Shown piece by piece: positions 35,074 to 43,828 of a stretch of DNA of 64,000 nucleotides. The notes below the pieces were generated by a model. The model was not told the DNA's origin. It saw only the letters and a program-made list of their open reading frames with translations, and made no database searches. Position 1 is the first letter of the stretch; the number at the start of each line of letters is the position of its first letter. Source of the DNA: CAYQJL01 sp964573295 (GTDB lineage Bacteria > Eisenbacteria > RBG-16-71-46 > CAIMUX01 > WJJG01). Where the stretch lies: NCBI GenBank assembly GCA_964573295.1, contig CAZNJE010000024.1, positions 1-64,000 of the forward strand, written 5' to 3'. The translations under genes were made by a program, and so were the position numbers.

Positions 35074-36324
35074 TTATGGCGGGGCGACGCCGAACCGATG
35101 CGCGCGGCCACCCGAACCCATGTGGGTATGGTCCGCGCCCGCGGCCAGCACCGACCCCACACCCAGCTTGGCCGCTGGGTGTGGGTGGTCGGCCTCGCCC
35201 CCCGTCTCCTCCCCGCCCGTCAAGCGCCAGGGAGCGTGCATGTCCACCAGCACCTCGACCCGTACCGATTGATTCGCGGGCAGGAAGTGCTCGAGCAGAT
35301 AGAGGAGGAGCGGCCACCGGCCGGTCAGCGGCAGGCACTCGGGGTCGCGCGTGTGGCGCCCCGCCTCCCAGTCCGCCCAGATGTGCTCGAACGCGCTGAT
35401 CGGCCCGAGGTCGCGCGAGTAGATGCCTTGCGGGCCTTCCATGCGCGTCTCCATCGCACCGGGCTCGTATTCACGCGTTCGGGCCGCCGGCAGCGGTCCG
35501 ATGCGGACCCGCGTCTGGTGACCGCAAAAGACGACTCGGCTGCCAAGTGCGGCGCGGCCCAGTGCGGCAGGCACAGCGGGCACGCCAGGCGCGTCAGAGG
35601 CGGACAGCGTCAAGGCAGTCGCGCCGGGGAGCGCTTGCTCGGCCGCATGCCCATCACGGATCTCGACCGGATCCCCCAGGAAGCGGGCCAGCAGGGCTCC
35701 GGCCACGGCCCGGTCACCGGTCACCCGGTGCAGCAGCGGCAGAATCCGCAACCAATCCTGCAGGCCCTGCTCGTCGAATACCTGCCGGGCACGCTCGAGC
35801 GAGGCCGCCTCCAGGCCCAGCATCTCGTAGAGCGCCCGGGCGAAGGATGCGTCCCGCGAGGCCCCCGAGAAGACCGCGTTCCAGCGGCGCAACCGGGCGC
35901 GGGCCAGCAGCTGCTCCTTGTCGAAGGGTGCGAAGATCCGCCGGGCGTCCGCCATCTGGGCGCGCCCTTCCGCGCCGGTCAGACTCACGAACAGTCGCTC
36001 GGGATACTCGTCGGCCATGCTGGGCAGCGCGAGCTCGAGGGTAACCGCCTGGCCGTGGCGGACCGGGCTGTCCGGCTCGGGATCCTGCGCGATGATCTCG
36101 GCGCGCGAAGGATGCGCGCGCCCTTGAAAGAGCAGCCGGATGTCCTCGGGCACCACGCCGAGCAGTTCCCACTGGGCCAGGGCACTCAGGGCGCTGCAGC
36201 TGGTGGCGTAGCGGTCGGTGCGCGCAAAGCGGGGATGCACCGGTTCGGCCGGCACGGGAGACCTGGGAGACCCGGCGAATGCACTCTGGTGGGCCGGTCG
36301 TCCTCGCTCGCTGGGGTCACTCAC
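35074..36324 (-). CDS. tssG: T6SS baseplate protein TssG (probable)
   Basis: A 416-residue protein whose GTG start overlaps the end of tssF by 8 nt. In T6SS operons tssG follows tssF, and together they form baseplate wedges with TssE and TssK. The sequence is divergent. The blocks VRHGQAVTLELALPSM, RRWNAVFSGASRDASFARAL and LLPLLHRVTGDRAVAGALLA are compatible with TssG, as is the C-terminal WRLTGGEETGG...AKLGVGSVL. The identification rests mainly on gene order. The last 30 residues are His/Gly-rich. No catalytic motif is seen. Confidence 0.6.
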   Translation of the reverse strand: MSDPSERGRPAHQSAFAGSPRSPVPAEPVHPRFARTDRYATSCSALSALAQWELLGVVPEDIRLLFQGRAHPSRAEIIAQDPEPDSPVRHGQAVTLELALPSMADEYPERLFVSLTGAEGRAQMADARRIFAPFDKEQLLARARLRRWNAVFSGASRDASFARALYEMLGLEAASLERARQVFDEQGLQDWLRILPLLHRVTGDRAVAGALLARFLGDPVEIRDGHAAEQALPGATALTLSASDAPGVPAVPAALGRAALGSRVVFCGHQTRVRIGPLPAARTREYEPGAMETRMEGPQGIYSRDLGPISAFEHIWADWEAGRHTRDPECLPLTGRWPLLLYLLEHFLPANQSVRVEVLVDMHAPWRLTGGEETGGEADHPHPAAKLGVGSVLAAGADHTHMGSGGRAHRFGVAPP

Positions 36325-38200
36325 CGGAGTACTCTCCTCCCTCGCCGCCGGCCGGATACACCTCGGCGTAGAGCCCCACCGGGGTCAGCTGCTCGATCTT
36401 GCGCGTCGCCAGCCGGCACACCGCCGCCTGCTCGTCTTCGCCGAGCTTGGCGGCCGGATCAAAGAACGCCTCCAACCGCACCCCGGGGACCGTGCGGCCC
36501 TCGCGCTGCAGCCCCACCGGGCGCGTACCGACGCGCTGGATGCGGCTGTCGAGCGACCGGAGGAACGAGCACAGATCCGGCAGCGTGACGAGCCGATCGC
36601 GCGTGCGCAGGCTCACCGCCGCCCGGGCGTACTGGCGGTTCAGGATCGAGGCTCCGCCGGCGGCGAAGCGATCCGATTCGCCTCCGCGACCGCTGCCGGC
36701 GCCGCGCCTTGCGCCACTCGCTGCGCCGTTGCCACTACCGGCGCCACTCCCAGCGCCGATCCCGCCCGCGTGTCCGTCGCCTCCACCCTTGGCGGGCACC
36801 AGCAGTCGCATCTCGGCCACCTCGGGGTAGTCGAGCGCGTTGGCCGGCACGCGCGCCAGCGCGCGCAGGTCGGTGGTGTTGGCCACCTGGCCCAGCAGGT
36901 GGCCGGCATGGAGGTCGAAGTAGCCGATCTCGGGCAGCTTGCGCCGCGGGAGATGGACCACCAGCGTGGCCTCCTCGTCGCCGACCTCCAGGGTGAACCA
37001 CCGCTCGCGGCCGCCCTCGAGGGACTCGTAGACGTAGGGATACTCGTTGCCCGACTGGTCTTCGATCCGGGCGATGATCCATTGCCCGAAGGTCGCGCAG
37101 TACTTCGCGGGCCGGTCGGCCAGCCCGAACTCGAAGACCTCCTGCCGGAGGTTGTAGTCGATCTTCTTGTAGTTGAACCGGTCGCGCGGCGCACGGCGGT
37201 AGCCGACGGCCAGGCGCGCATTGGGCGCGATCATCGAGATGAGGGCGCGGGGATCGTCGGCCGCGGCGTGGGGCAACTGCAGGCGCAGCCAGAGCAGCCC
37301 GTCCTGCTGGGCGAGCTCGCGCCAGGGCGCGTGCTTCTCCAGAGCAGCGCGCAGCAAGGCCGGCGCCGGTCCGGGTCGCAGCGGCGTGCCGGGTTCGAAG
37401 CGGTGGATCGCATCGGCGTCGAAATGCTCGCGCTGCAGGCGGCCAAACGCGCTTTGCTCGGTCGGGAAGCGTCCGCTGGCATCGAGGAAGTCGCCTCCCG
37501 CGCTCATCGCCGGCGCCAGGACCGGCGCCGATCCGAAGGTCCCGTCCGGCCCGGCCTGTTGCCACAGGCCCGCCCGCAAGTAGTCGGCGAAGGAGCGACG
37601 CGGATCCGAGCCCGGGAAGAGACCCGGGATTCCGGTCTCGTTCGGCTGGATCAAGAGCGACAGGTGCCGGCTGTCGATCTGCTCTTCGGTGGTCGCGAGC
37701 GCCAGGATCAGCGCGGGGCGCATCGCGGGCTCGGCGAGGGCTTGACGATCGCTCGTCATCTGCAGCCCCTCGTCCCAGCTGAGCCGGTAGACCGAGGAGC
37801 CGCTGACGTAGAAGGCCGCCACGCGCGAGAGCGGCACCATCTCGCGATCGGAGAGCACCGCGTATTCGGGCGTGAGGCCGGCGCCGGGGCGCTGCCAGGC
37901 CATGCGCATGCCCGGGCCGATCACGGCCGGGCGTTTGAGGTCGAGCCCGACGACGGTCTGCGCCGGGGGCTCGAGAAAAGGCTCATCGAAGTAGTTGCGC
38001 AGCAGGGCGCGGCGGTTGTGCTCCAAGGCCCGGTCCACGCGGTCGTAGAGCGACTCCATCTCGCGTGCGAACCCGTTGATCAGCAGTTCGAATACAGGAT
38101 CCAGGGCGGCGCCCTTCGTGTGCACGCCGAGTGCCTGGGCCTCGCTCAAGAGGTCCGCCTTGATGCGTTCGTACCTGTGCGTCCGTCCGCTGCCGGCCAT
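36317..38200 (-). CDS. tssF: T6SS baseplate protein TssF
   Basis: A 627-residue baseplate subunit. The N-terminus ERIKADLLSEAQALGVHTKG...DPVFELLINGFAREMESLYDRVDRA is the typical helical TssF/VasA opening, also seen in phage gp6-like baseplate proteins. Later blocks include LFPGSDPRRSFADYLR and VGYRRAPRDRFNYKKIDYNLRQ, and the C-terminal part has QLTPVGLYAEVYPAGGEGG. A Gly/Ala/Ser low-complexity insert of about 35 residues (positions near 485-525) interrupts the protein. ATG 38200 follows GGGGGG; starts at 38230 and 38287 lie in a 14-bp repeat array and are less likely. Confidence 0.82.
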   Translation of the reverse strand: MAGSGRTHRYERIKADLLSEAQALGVHTKGAALDPVFELLINGFAREMESLYDRVDRALEHNRRALLRNYFDEPFLEPPAQTVVGLDLKRPAVIGPGMRMAWQRPGAGLTPEYAVLSDREMVPLSRVAAFYVSGSSVYRLSWDEGLQMTSDRQALAEPAMRPALILALATTEEQIDSRHLSLLIQPNETGIPGLFPGSDPRRSFADYLRAGLWQQAGPDGTFGSAPVLAPAMSAGGDFLDASGRFPTEQSAFGRLQREHFDADAIHRFEPGTPLRPGPAPALLRAALEKHAPWRELAQQDGLLWLRLQLPHAAADDPRALISMIAPNARLAVGYRRAPRDRFNYKKIDYNLRQEVFEFGLADRPAKYCATFGQWIIARIEDQSGNEYPYVYESLEGGRERWFTLEVGDEEATLVVHLPRRKLPEIGYFDLHAGHLLGQVANTTDLRALARVPANALDYPEVAEMRLLVPAKGGGDGHAGGIGAGSGAGSGNGAASGARRGAGSGRGGESDRFAAGGASILNRQYARAAVSLRTRDRLVTLPDLCSFLRSLDSRIQRVGTRPVGLQREGRTVPGVRLEAFFDPAAKLGEDEQAAVCRLATRKIEQLTPVGLYAEVYPAGGEGGEYSGE

Positions 38201-38236
38201 AGATGCGGCCCCCCTGACATGGCGGGCCATGGAGCG

Positions 38237-38306
38237 GCGTCCCTGCCGCGGCGTTCCTGCCGCGGGGTCCCTGCCGCGGGGTCCCACGCTTGGTGTCCCA
38301 CGCGTG
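38237..38306. repeat. 14-bp tandem repeat between tssE and tssF
   Basis: Five units of about GGGTCCCTGCCGCG, degenerating towards the tssE side (TCCCACGC), fill the 117-nt junction just beyond the tssE stop codon. The units are GC-rich and partly self-complementary, so the transcript could fold here. Confidence 0.8.
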
Positions 38307-38317
38307 GGCGGCCCCCG

Positions 38318-38671
38318 TCAGACCTCGCCGGTCTCCAGGCTCCCCTTGGTCAAGCTGATGCGAAAGGTCTCCTTGCCCTGGCGTAGGGTGAGCCCGACCG
38401 CAGTGGTCCCCCCGCGCGTCTCGGCCCCTCCCACCATGAGCGACATCCGTCCGCGATGGTGGCGGTTGAACTCATCGACCTGCACACGCAGATACTCCTC
38501 CGATGAGAGCCAGCTGTACCGATCCAGATCCAGTCCGAAATCGAGCGCCGGATGCGACTCGTACTTGCGCGAAGCGAAGAAGCAGGCCACGTAGCGCTCG
38601 AGCGCACGCTCGCGCTCGGTGCGGCGGAAACTGCCGCCCTCCATCACGAGGGGTAGATCCAGATACTCCAT
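38318..38671 (-). CDS. tssE: T6SS baseplate protein TssE (gp25-like)
   Basis: A 117-residue gp25/lysozyme-like wedge protein. It opens with EYLDLPLVMEGGSFRRTERERALERYVACFF. The conserved gp25 core HPALDFGLDLDRYSWL follows, in the position of the family's EYR-containing segment. It ends with a beta hairpin (TAVGLTLRQGKETFRISLT). TssE joins sheath and baseplate. It lies between vgrG and tssF, as in Bacteroidetes-type clusters. Confidence 0.75.
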   Translation of the reverse strand: MEYLDLPLVMEGGSFRRTERERALERYVACFFASRKYESHPALDFGLDLDRYSWLSSEEYLRVQVDEFNRHHRGRMSLMVGGAETRGGTTAVGLTLRQGKETFRISLTKGSLETGEV

Positions 38672-38780
38672 GTGCTGTTCGCCTCTCCGGCGCGGTCACG
38701 CCGTGCGGCCGTCATGGCCGCGCTCTCGTGGTGCGGCCCGCGTGGCATCACCTGGGCGCACGTCCGCGCCGGACGTGACC

Positions 38781-40679
38781 CTAGTTGATATCGATCATGG
38801 CAGCCTGCAGTTTCAGGCTGGCACCGCCTTTGATCTCGTAGGTGGCCGATGCCTCTTCCTTGGCCATGGCCGACTTCATCTCGTAGTTGGCGCCGGCCTC
38901 GACCTTGATGTTCGCATCACTCTTGGCGGTCAGGTCCCCGCTGGCCTCGATCGTGGTCTCGGTGCCGGTCTCGAGGGTGAAGGACTCCTCGGCCTCGATC
39001 GTGATGTTCTTGGCCTTGATCGAAAGCGCGCCGTCCTCATCGCCCTTGATCTGGCAGGCGCCGTCCCCGACCTGGATGTCGAAGGACTTGGGCGACTCCT
39101 CCGAGAGAATGATCGATGCACTCCGGGTGGCTACGATCAAGCGTGCGCCGCCGTCGGTGGTGTCGTGCACCACGCAGGTGCCGGCCTTCGACAGGTAGTA
39201 CTTCGCGTTGTTGCCGGCGAACTTCCCGCTGTCGATGCCGGCGGTCTCCGGCAGATGGTCGGCCAGCGCCTTGGCCGCGCCGTTGTAGACCGATCCCAGC
39301 GCCAGCGGGGCCCTCAGGCTGGCCGGGTCGAGCGCCAGGATGATCTCGTCGCCGATCTCGGGCAGATTCAGCGTGCCATGGCCTTCCCCGCAGCCGTCGG
39401 CCAGCACACGGACCCAGATCTCCTCGGTCAGGTCTTCCTCACCGAACGGCAGGAGTCGGGCCAGCACGCGGCCGACCCGGCTGGGATCCTCGGCGTCGGT
39501 CACCACCGCGCTCACGAGCCGGCCGGCCGGCTCGCGCTCGCTGCGGGCCGGATCGAGCAGCGGCGGGGCGCCGTCGGCGTGGCAGTCGAAACCGACCGCA
39601 TAGACCCCATCGCGGATACGGTGCTCGGCACGGGTCACCATGAACTGGACATTCTCGAACGCATCGAAGGAGAGCGTCTCGTCGGGCGTCAGCGTGAGGA
39701 TCGAGCCGAGCCCCACCCCCGGCAGGTCGCTCTCGCCCGAACCCCGCACCCGGCGCGTCAGGGCCTGCTGGCTCCACCGGCCGGCAACCGCGTCGAACTC
39801 CTGCTGGGAAAAGTGGTCATCGGACTCGACCACGCGCCCCTCGGGCCGGCCGCTGTCGTCGGACACCCGCTGGGCCAGCGGATTGCCCGGCAGAGGCGGG
39901 CTGGAGGGGCCCTGCCAGGTGCGGGTCTCTTCGGCGCTGTCGCCGGAGGAAGCCGCCAGCCCCTGGTCACCGAAGTACTGGTAGGTGCTGGCCTGCACGG
40001 GTCGCGCGTTTCCTCCCAGGCCCAGCCGGAAGTGCGAGAGGCTGCCGCCCAGGTGAAGCTCGATGGGCGTATCGAGGCCCGAGAGGGGATTCCAGGGATC
40101 GGGCGTGTGAATGAACAGGTCCCGGCCACGGGCCATCATGAACAGGCCGAATCGCCGGCAGAGCCGCAAGAGCAAGTCCCAGTCGGTCTCGTTCCACTGG
40201 GCCAGGAAGCTGATGCGCTTGTTGCCGAGCGAGCCCACGTCGATGTCGGTCGCCTCGATGGCATCGCCGAGGTAGTCGGCCAGGATTTCCTCGAGCAGAT
40301 CCTGCAACGAGGCATCTTGGAAGATGCGCGTGCGCGGCACCCCTGCCAGCGCGCTCGTGCCGCCCACGGCCTCGACCTCCAGACGCAGCTCGCCCGGTGC
40401 GTAGATCAAGTTGGCACACGCAACGGCGCCGCGGAACAGCTCCACCGGTTCGGCCGGCTCGTCCTCGGGAAGGGTCACGTCGGTAACCTCGACGGTGACG
40501 CTCTGACCCACCAGGCTCGTGAAGTCGGGGATGTAGTCCTCCTGCTCGGTCTTGTGGCCGTGAGACAGCAAGAGGGAGAGGCGCGGGTGGGCAAACGGCT
40601 CGTTGGTGACCGCAACCTCCAGGATCTTCGGTTCGAGCGTACTCTCGGAAAAGGTGACGGTGGTATCAACCGGTCTCAT
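38781..40679 (-). CDS. vgrG: T6SS spike protein VgrG (TssI)
   Basis: A 632-residue spike protein at the tip of the Hcp tube. The N-terminal two thirds resemble phage gp27 (RIFQDASLQDLLEEILADYL, SFLAQWNETDWDLLLRLCRRFGLF). This is followed by the gp5 OB-fold (DPSRVGRVLARLLPFGEEDLTEEIWVRVL, GTLNLPEIGDEIILALDP, LGSVYNGAAKA). The last 150 residues are a repetitive beta-helix needle (ITIEAEESFTLETGTETTIEASG...), ending in DIN. No extra effector domain is fused to the C-terminus. No PAAR protein is seen in the window. Confidence 0.93.
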   Translation of the reverse strand: MRPVDTTVTFSESTLEPKILEVAVTNEPFAHPRLSLLLSHGHKTEQEDYIPDFTSLVGQSVTVEVTDVTLPEDEPAEPVELFRGAVACANLIYAPGELRLEVEAVGGTSALAGVPRTRIFQDASLQDLLEEILADYLGDAIEATDIDVGSLGNKRISFLAQWNETDWDLLLRLCRRFGLFMMARGRDLFIHTPDPWNPLSGLDTPIELHLGGSLSHFRLGLGGNARPVQASTYQYFGDQGLAASSGDSAEETRTWQGPSSPPLPGNPLAQRVSDDSGRPEGRVVESDDHFSQQEFDAVAGRWSQQALTRRVRGSGESDLPGVGLGSILTLTPDETLSFDAFENVQFMVTRAEHRIRDGVYAVGFDCHADGAPPLLDPARSEREPAGRLVSAVVTDAEDPSRVGRVLARLLPFGEEDLTEEIWVRVLADGCGEGHGTLNLPEIGDEIILALDPASLRAPLALGSVYNGAAKALADHLPETAGIDSGKFAGNNAKYYLSKAGTCVVHDTTDGGARLIVATRSASIILSEESPKSFDIQVGDGACQIKGDEDGALSIKAKNITIEAEESFTLETGTETTIEASGDLTAKSDANIKVEAGANYEMKSAMAKEEASATYEIKGGASLKLQAAMIDIN

Positions 40680-40908
40680 GGGAGGAACCTTCCCTCAAAG
40701 TTCAGGCTACCGGCTGGCGGTCCGGCGCGGGGGGGGCTCCGCCGGTTGCCTGGCCGTTGTCGTGCCGGCCCTACCGCGCGCGCGCGGCCCACGGCGGTGG
40801 GCAGCCGGCCTGCAGCCGGCCCGCGGCGCCGGCGAAGGGCAGAACTGGAGGCCGGAGGCGGATGAGGTCCTCCGGCCCCGTCATTCGACCACTCGTGCCG
40901 GCGCGGTG

Positions 40909-41322
40909 TTAGACCTCGGGCCAGTTGTCCTCGTGGGCGGTGCCGTCGACGGTGACGATCTCGGCCTGGATCTGCACCTCTTCGTAGATGCGCCTGGCCA
41001 CGTCCTCGGTCCGCCGATCGGGCATGCACTCGGTGTAGACGTGCACGAAGCCGTGATCCCAGATGAGCTCACGGATCTTGTCGTCGTTCTCGTCCAGGAA
41101 CTCGATCTTGCCCGACTTCCAGTTGCCCTCGGTCGAGTCGGCCGCCCAGGCGAACCAGTCGGTTTCGTCCGTGCTGGCCCGGCGGATCGTGATCAGGCCA
41201 TTGCGGGCGCGGTCGGCCGGCCGGTAGTTCTTCTCGTCGGGAGGCGTGTATTGCTCGTAGAAGACATTGATGATGCCCGAGTAGGCTTTGTTGGCTACAT
41301 AGACCTTGGCTTGGTGCGCCAT
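40909..41322 (-). CDS. hcp: T6SS tube protein TssD/Hcp, second copy
   Basis: A 137-residue tube protein of the Bacteroidetes-like TssD type. It has HQAKVYVANKAYSGIINVFYEQ at the start and an ITIRRASTDETDWFAWA strand. The diagnostic GKIEFLDENDDKIRELIWDHGFVHVYTE follows, with a C-terminus close to the family's usual ending (HEDNWPEV). ATG 41322 is behind GGGAGG. A 229-nt GC-rich gap without a gene separates it from vgrG. It is 21 nt downstream of the first TssD gene, with which it shares fold and layout but little identity. Confidence 0.78.
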   Translation of the reverse strand: MAHQAKVYVANKAYSGIINVFYEQYTPPDEKNYRPADRARNGLITIRRASTDETDWFAWAADSTEGNWKSGKIEFLDENDDKIRELIWDHGFVHVYTECMPDRRTEDVARRIYEEVQIQAEIVTVDGTAHEDNWPEV

Positions 41323-41343
41323 GTCGTGTTCCTCCCTCTATCT

Positions 41344-41760
41344 CTACCAGTGGCAGTTGACGGTCGACTCGCCGCAGCGGAATTCCTCGGCGCAGATCAC
41401 GTACTCCTCGAGCATCGTGGCCCGCTCGGCGTTGGTGAGATCCGGCACACCTTCCTTGTAGTGTGCCACGTAGCCGCGGTCCCACTCGAAGGTCTTGAAG
41501 ATCTCGCCCCGGGTATTGTAGAACTCGATCTTGCCGGACTGATGGGCGTCGGGCTTGCTGATGTGCGCCCACTCGAAGCCCGGGGTCTCGCTCTCCGACC
41601 GCCGGATGATGTGGATCCGGTAGGGCCGGGCATTGCCGGTCGGCAAACCGCTGCGCGCCATCTCGGTGCGGATCGAATAGGAGCAGGAATAGACATCCCG
41701 GATCTCCTGGCCCGCCACGTAGACGCGCACCTCATTCTGATACCTGCGTTCCGCTGCCAT
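41344..41760 (-). CDS. hcp: T6SS tube protein TssD/Hcp, first copy
   Basis: A 138-residue Hcp-like protein starts at ATG 41760 (SD GGGAGAG). It has the same layout as its downstream neighbour: an EVRVYVAGQEIRDVYSCSYSI opening and a central strand HIIRRSESETPGFEWAHI. Then comes GKIEFYNTRGEIFKTFEWDRGYVAHYKE. Its C-terminus differs strongly, with a Cys-containing tail (EEFRCGESTVNCHW). Having two unlike copies suggests one builds the tube and the other caps it or carries cargo, but that is only inference. Confidence 0.72.
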   Translation of the reverse strand: MAAERRYQNEVRVYVAGQEIRDVYSCSYSIRTEMARSGLPTGNARPYRIHIIRRSESETPGFEWAHISKPDAHQSGKIEFYNTRGEIFKTFEWDRGYVAHYKEGVPDLTNAERATMLEEYVICAEEFRCGESTVNCHW

Positions 41761-41801
41761 ACACACTCTCCCTGTTCATGGTCTAGGCCCGTGGGATTCC
41801 C

Positions 41802-43187
41802 TTAGTCTCCGGCATCCTCCGAGAGCTTCACCGGCAACTCGAAGAGCACCTTTTCGATCGGCATGTTGAACTGCAGCTCGACCTTGACCCGGATCACGCC
41901 GGCCTCGCCCGTGGAGGTATCTTCATAGGTCTCGAGCTTGCTCCAGGCCTTGAGCGGCTTGCCCGGCCCGGTCAGCGCGTTCAAGAAGGTCCGGATCCCA
42001 TGTTCCAGGCGGTTCTGCGTGGCCGCGTCCCAGTTGCGGAACTCGACCCCCTTGGCGAAGTCGCCCAGGACGTTGCAGATCATGTCGTAGACGCGCGAGA
42101 CGGCGAAGAACTTGAACTCCTCGCCCGTGCACAGCGAGCGCGCCCCCATGAACCGCAGGGTATCGCGCGGAAACGCCAGCGGGATCAAGCTGAGCTCGCG
42201 GCTCATCGTGCCGTGATCCTTGGCATTCAGGTGCACCTTCGGCCGCGCCGCGCCCTTGACATCTCCCTTGATCTCACCGGCCGGCGTCACGTGCGGGCCC
42301 TCTTCGTTGTCGGTCCGGTACATCAGACCGGCCAGCGCCGCCGAGCTGGGCAGGGTGACGTCCTCCTTCTCGTACTTCTCCTTGGCCCGCCCGACGAGTT
42401 CGTTGGTGGTCACGATCATGTGGCGCTTCTCGTGACTGGCGTCGGGAATGCTGCGGAACTGGTCGAGCTGCAGGCGCTCCAGGTAATCCTCGGCCTCGTT
42501 CATGCCCTTCTGGCCCGCCAAGGCGTCGGTGATCAGCATCACCCGGTTGTTCTTGAGCATCGTGCCCAGCGCGCTCAGATGATCCTTGCGGTAGTGGTGG
42601 CCGGGGATGCACAGCAGGCCGTAGGATCGGTCCTTGTAGTCGGCGTACTCGTTGTAATTGCTGATCTCGCGCGCCAGCTCCCGCATGCCGTCGCTGTCGG
42701 GTTCGAAGAGCTCGTCCTGATTGGTGTTCAGGATCGTGACCTTCAGCTTCTCGTTCGGGTCCATCTGCGCATTGTCGGCAAAGAGCGCGAACGACCGGTA
42801 GCGCGTCTCGGTGTCGCGGATCTGGCTGCTGATCGTGGCCAGATTCTTGCCCAGCAGCTCGCGGGCCTTCTCGGCCCGTTCGCTGGTCTTCATCTTCGCG
42901 TCTTCGAAGGAATCCGATTCCTCGATCAGCTGCCGGAGCAGCTTCAGGCGCAGTTTCAGCGTGGCGCGCTCGCTCTCGAAGTCCGGATCCTGGATGAAGC
43001 GTTTGGTCTCGGAGATGTCGTCCTCGAGATACCAGCGCATCGCCGGGATGCTGCGGCCGTCGGAGAGCTTCGCCCCGCTGAGCATGGCCTTGAAGTCTTT
43101 CCAGGCATACTCCTTGGCTTCGACCGCCTGGGCTTCCTTCTCCCGGACCTGCTCCTCACCCTGGTTCCGTTCTTGTTCGTCAGCCAT
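41802..43187 (-). CDS. tssC: T6SS contractile sheath large subunit TssC
   Basis: A 461-residue sheath protein. ATG 43187 (MADEQERNQGEEQ) follows AAGGAGAG; earlier in-frame codons are weaker. It contains the helical N-terminal region, LSALGTMLKNNRVMLITDAL, and FMGARSLCTGEEFKFFAVSRVYDMI. The gp18-like C-terminal part holds TFLNALTGPGKPLKAW, and the terminal beta hairpin is RVKVELQFNMPIEKVLFELPVKL. TssC pairs with TssB to form the contractile sheath. tssB is immediately upstream. Confidence 0.9.
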   Translation of the reverse strand: MADEQERNQGEEQVREKEAQAVEAKEYAWKDFKAMLSGAKLSDGRSIPAMRWYLEDDISETKRFIQDPDFESERATLKLRLKLLRQLIEESDSFEDAKMKTSERAEKARELLGKNLATISSQIRDTETRYRSFALFADNAQMDPNEKLKVTILNTNQDELFEPDSDGMRELAREISNYNEYADYKDRSYGLLCIPGHHYRKDHLSALGTMLKNNRVMLITDALAGQKGMNEAEDYLERLQLDQFRSIPDASHEKRHMIVTTNELVGRAKEKYEKEDVTLPSSAALAGLMYRTDNEEGPHVTPAGEIKGDVKGAARPKVHLNAKDHGTMSRELSLIPLAFPRDTLRFMGARSLCTGEEFKFFAVSRVYDMICNVLGDFAKGVEFRNWDAATQNRLEHGIRTFLNALTGPGKPLKAWSKLETYEDTSTGEAGVIRVKVELQFNMPIEKVLFELPVKLSEDAGD

Positions 43188-43293
43188 CTGTCTCTCCTTA
43201 TCTCCTCGTGTCCGGCGCCGCGGCACAACTCCGTGGGGGAGCCGGCGGGCGGGCGGCGGACAGCGGCGTTCTTGCGTCGGATCCGCTCGTGCC

Positions 43294-43740
43294 TCAGGCG
43301 TTTTCGACCAGGTCCATCACGGCTTTGAGCCGTTCCACGAACCCGGCCTTGGTGGCCGGATCGTCGAAGACCTGCTTCCATTTGCCGCCCTTGCCGAAGA
43401 GCTTCTCGAAGTGCTCGAGCAGATCGGCCGTCTCGGCCTGCTCGCGCAGCGCCTCGATCTTGAGCGTGATGGCCTCTTTCTTGAAGTCGCCGATCCCCCC
43501 GAACTCGAGATCCTCGTTGACCATGTCGCCCTCTAGGGTCTCGACGTCCACGTTCGCCTTCGCGGGGATCTTCTCGAACAGCTCGCGGGTGCTGCCGACC
43601 TCGATCAGCTGATTCTCCAGGTCCGGATCGTCACTGAACTGGTCGACGTAGAGCGTGCGATTCATCTGCAGCGCCTCGGTCACCGTGCTCAGCTTCGGAT
43701 CCTCGAACTCCGCAAACTTCCACTTCTGCTTTCCAGCCAT
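43294..43740 (-). CDS. tssB: T6SS contractile sheath small subunit TssB
   Basis: A 148-residue sheath partner of TssC. It has an acidic middle (VDVETLEGDMVNEDLEFGGI) and the characteristic C-terminal helix region with LREQAETADLLEHFEKLFGKGGKWKQVFDD and a final helix ERLKAVMDLVENA. The start follows AAGGGAGGAG. The 106-nt gap to tssC has no gene. Confidence 0.85.
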   Translation of the reverse strand: MAGKQKWKFAEFEDPKLSTVTEALQMNRTLYVDQFSDDPDLENQLIEVGSTRELFEKIPAKANVDVETLEGDMVNEDLEFGGIGDFKKEAITLKIEALREQAETADLLEHFEKLFGKGGKWKQVFDDPATKAGFVERLKAVMDLVENA

Positions 43741-43828
43741 TGCTCCTCCCTTGTCTCAAACACCCGCGCGGCGCCGGCCGCGCGATGCGCCGCGCGGGCG
43801 CAGTGCGGCCGGCCGGTCCCGGGAGCTT

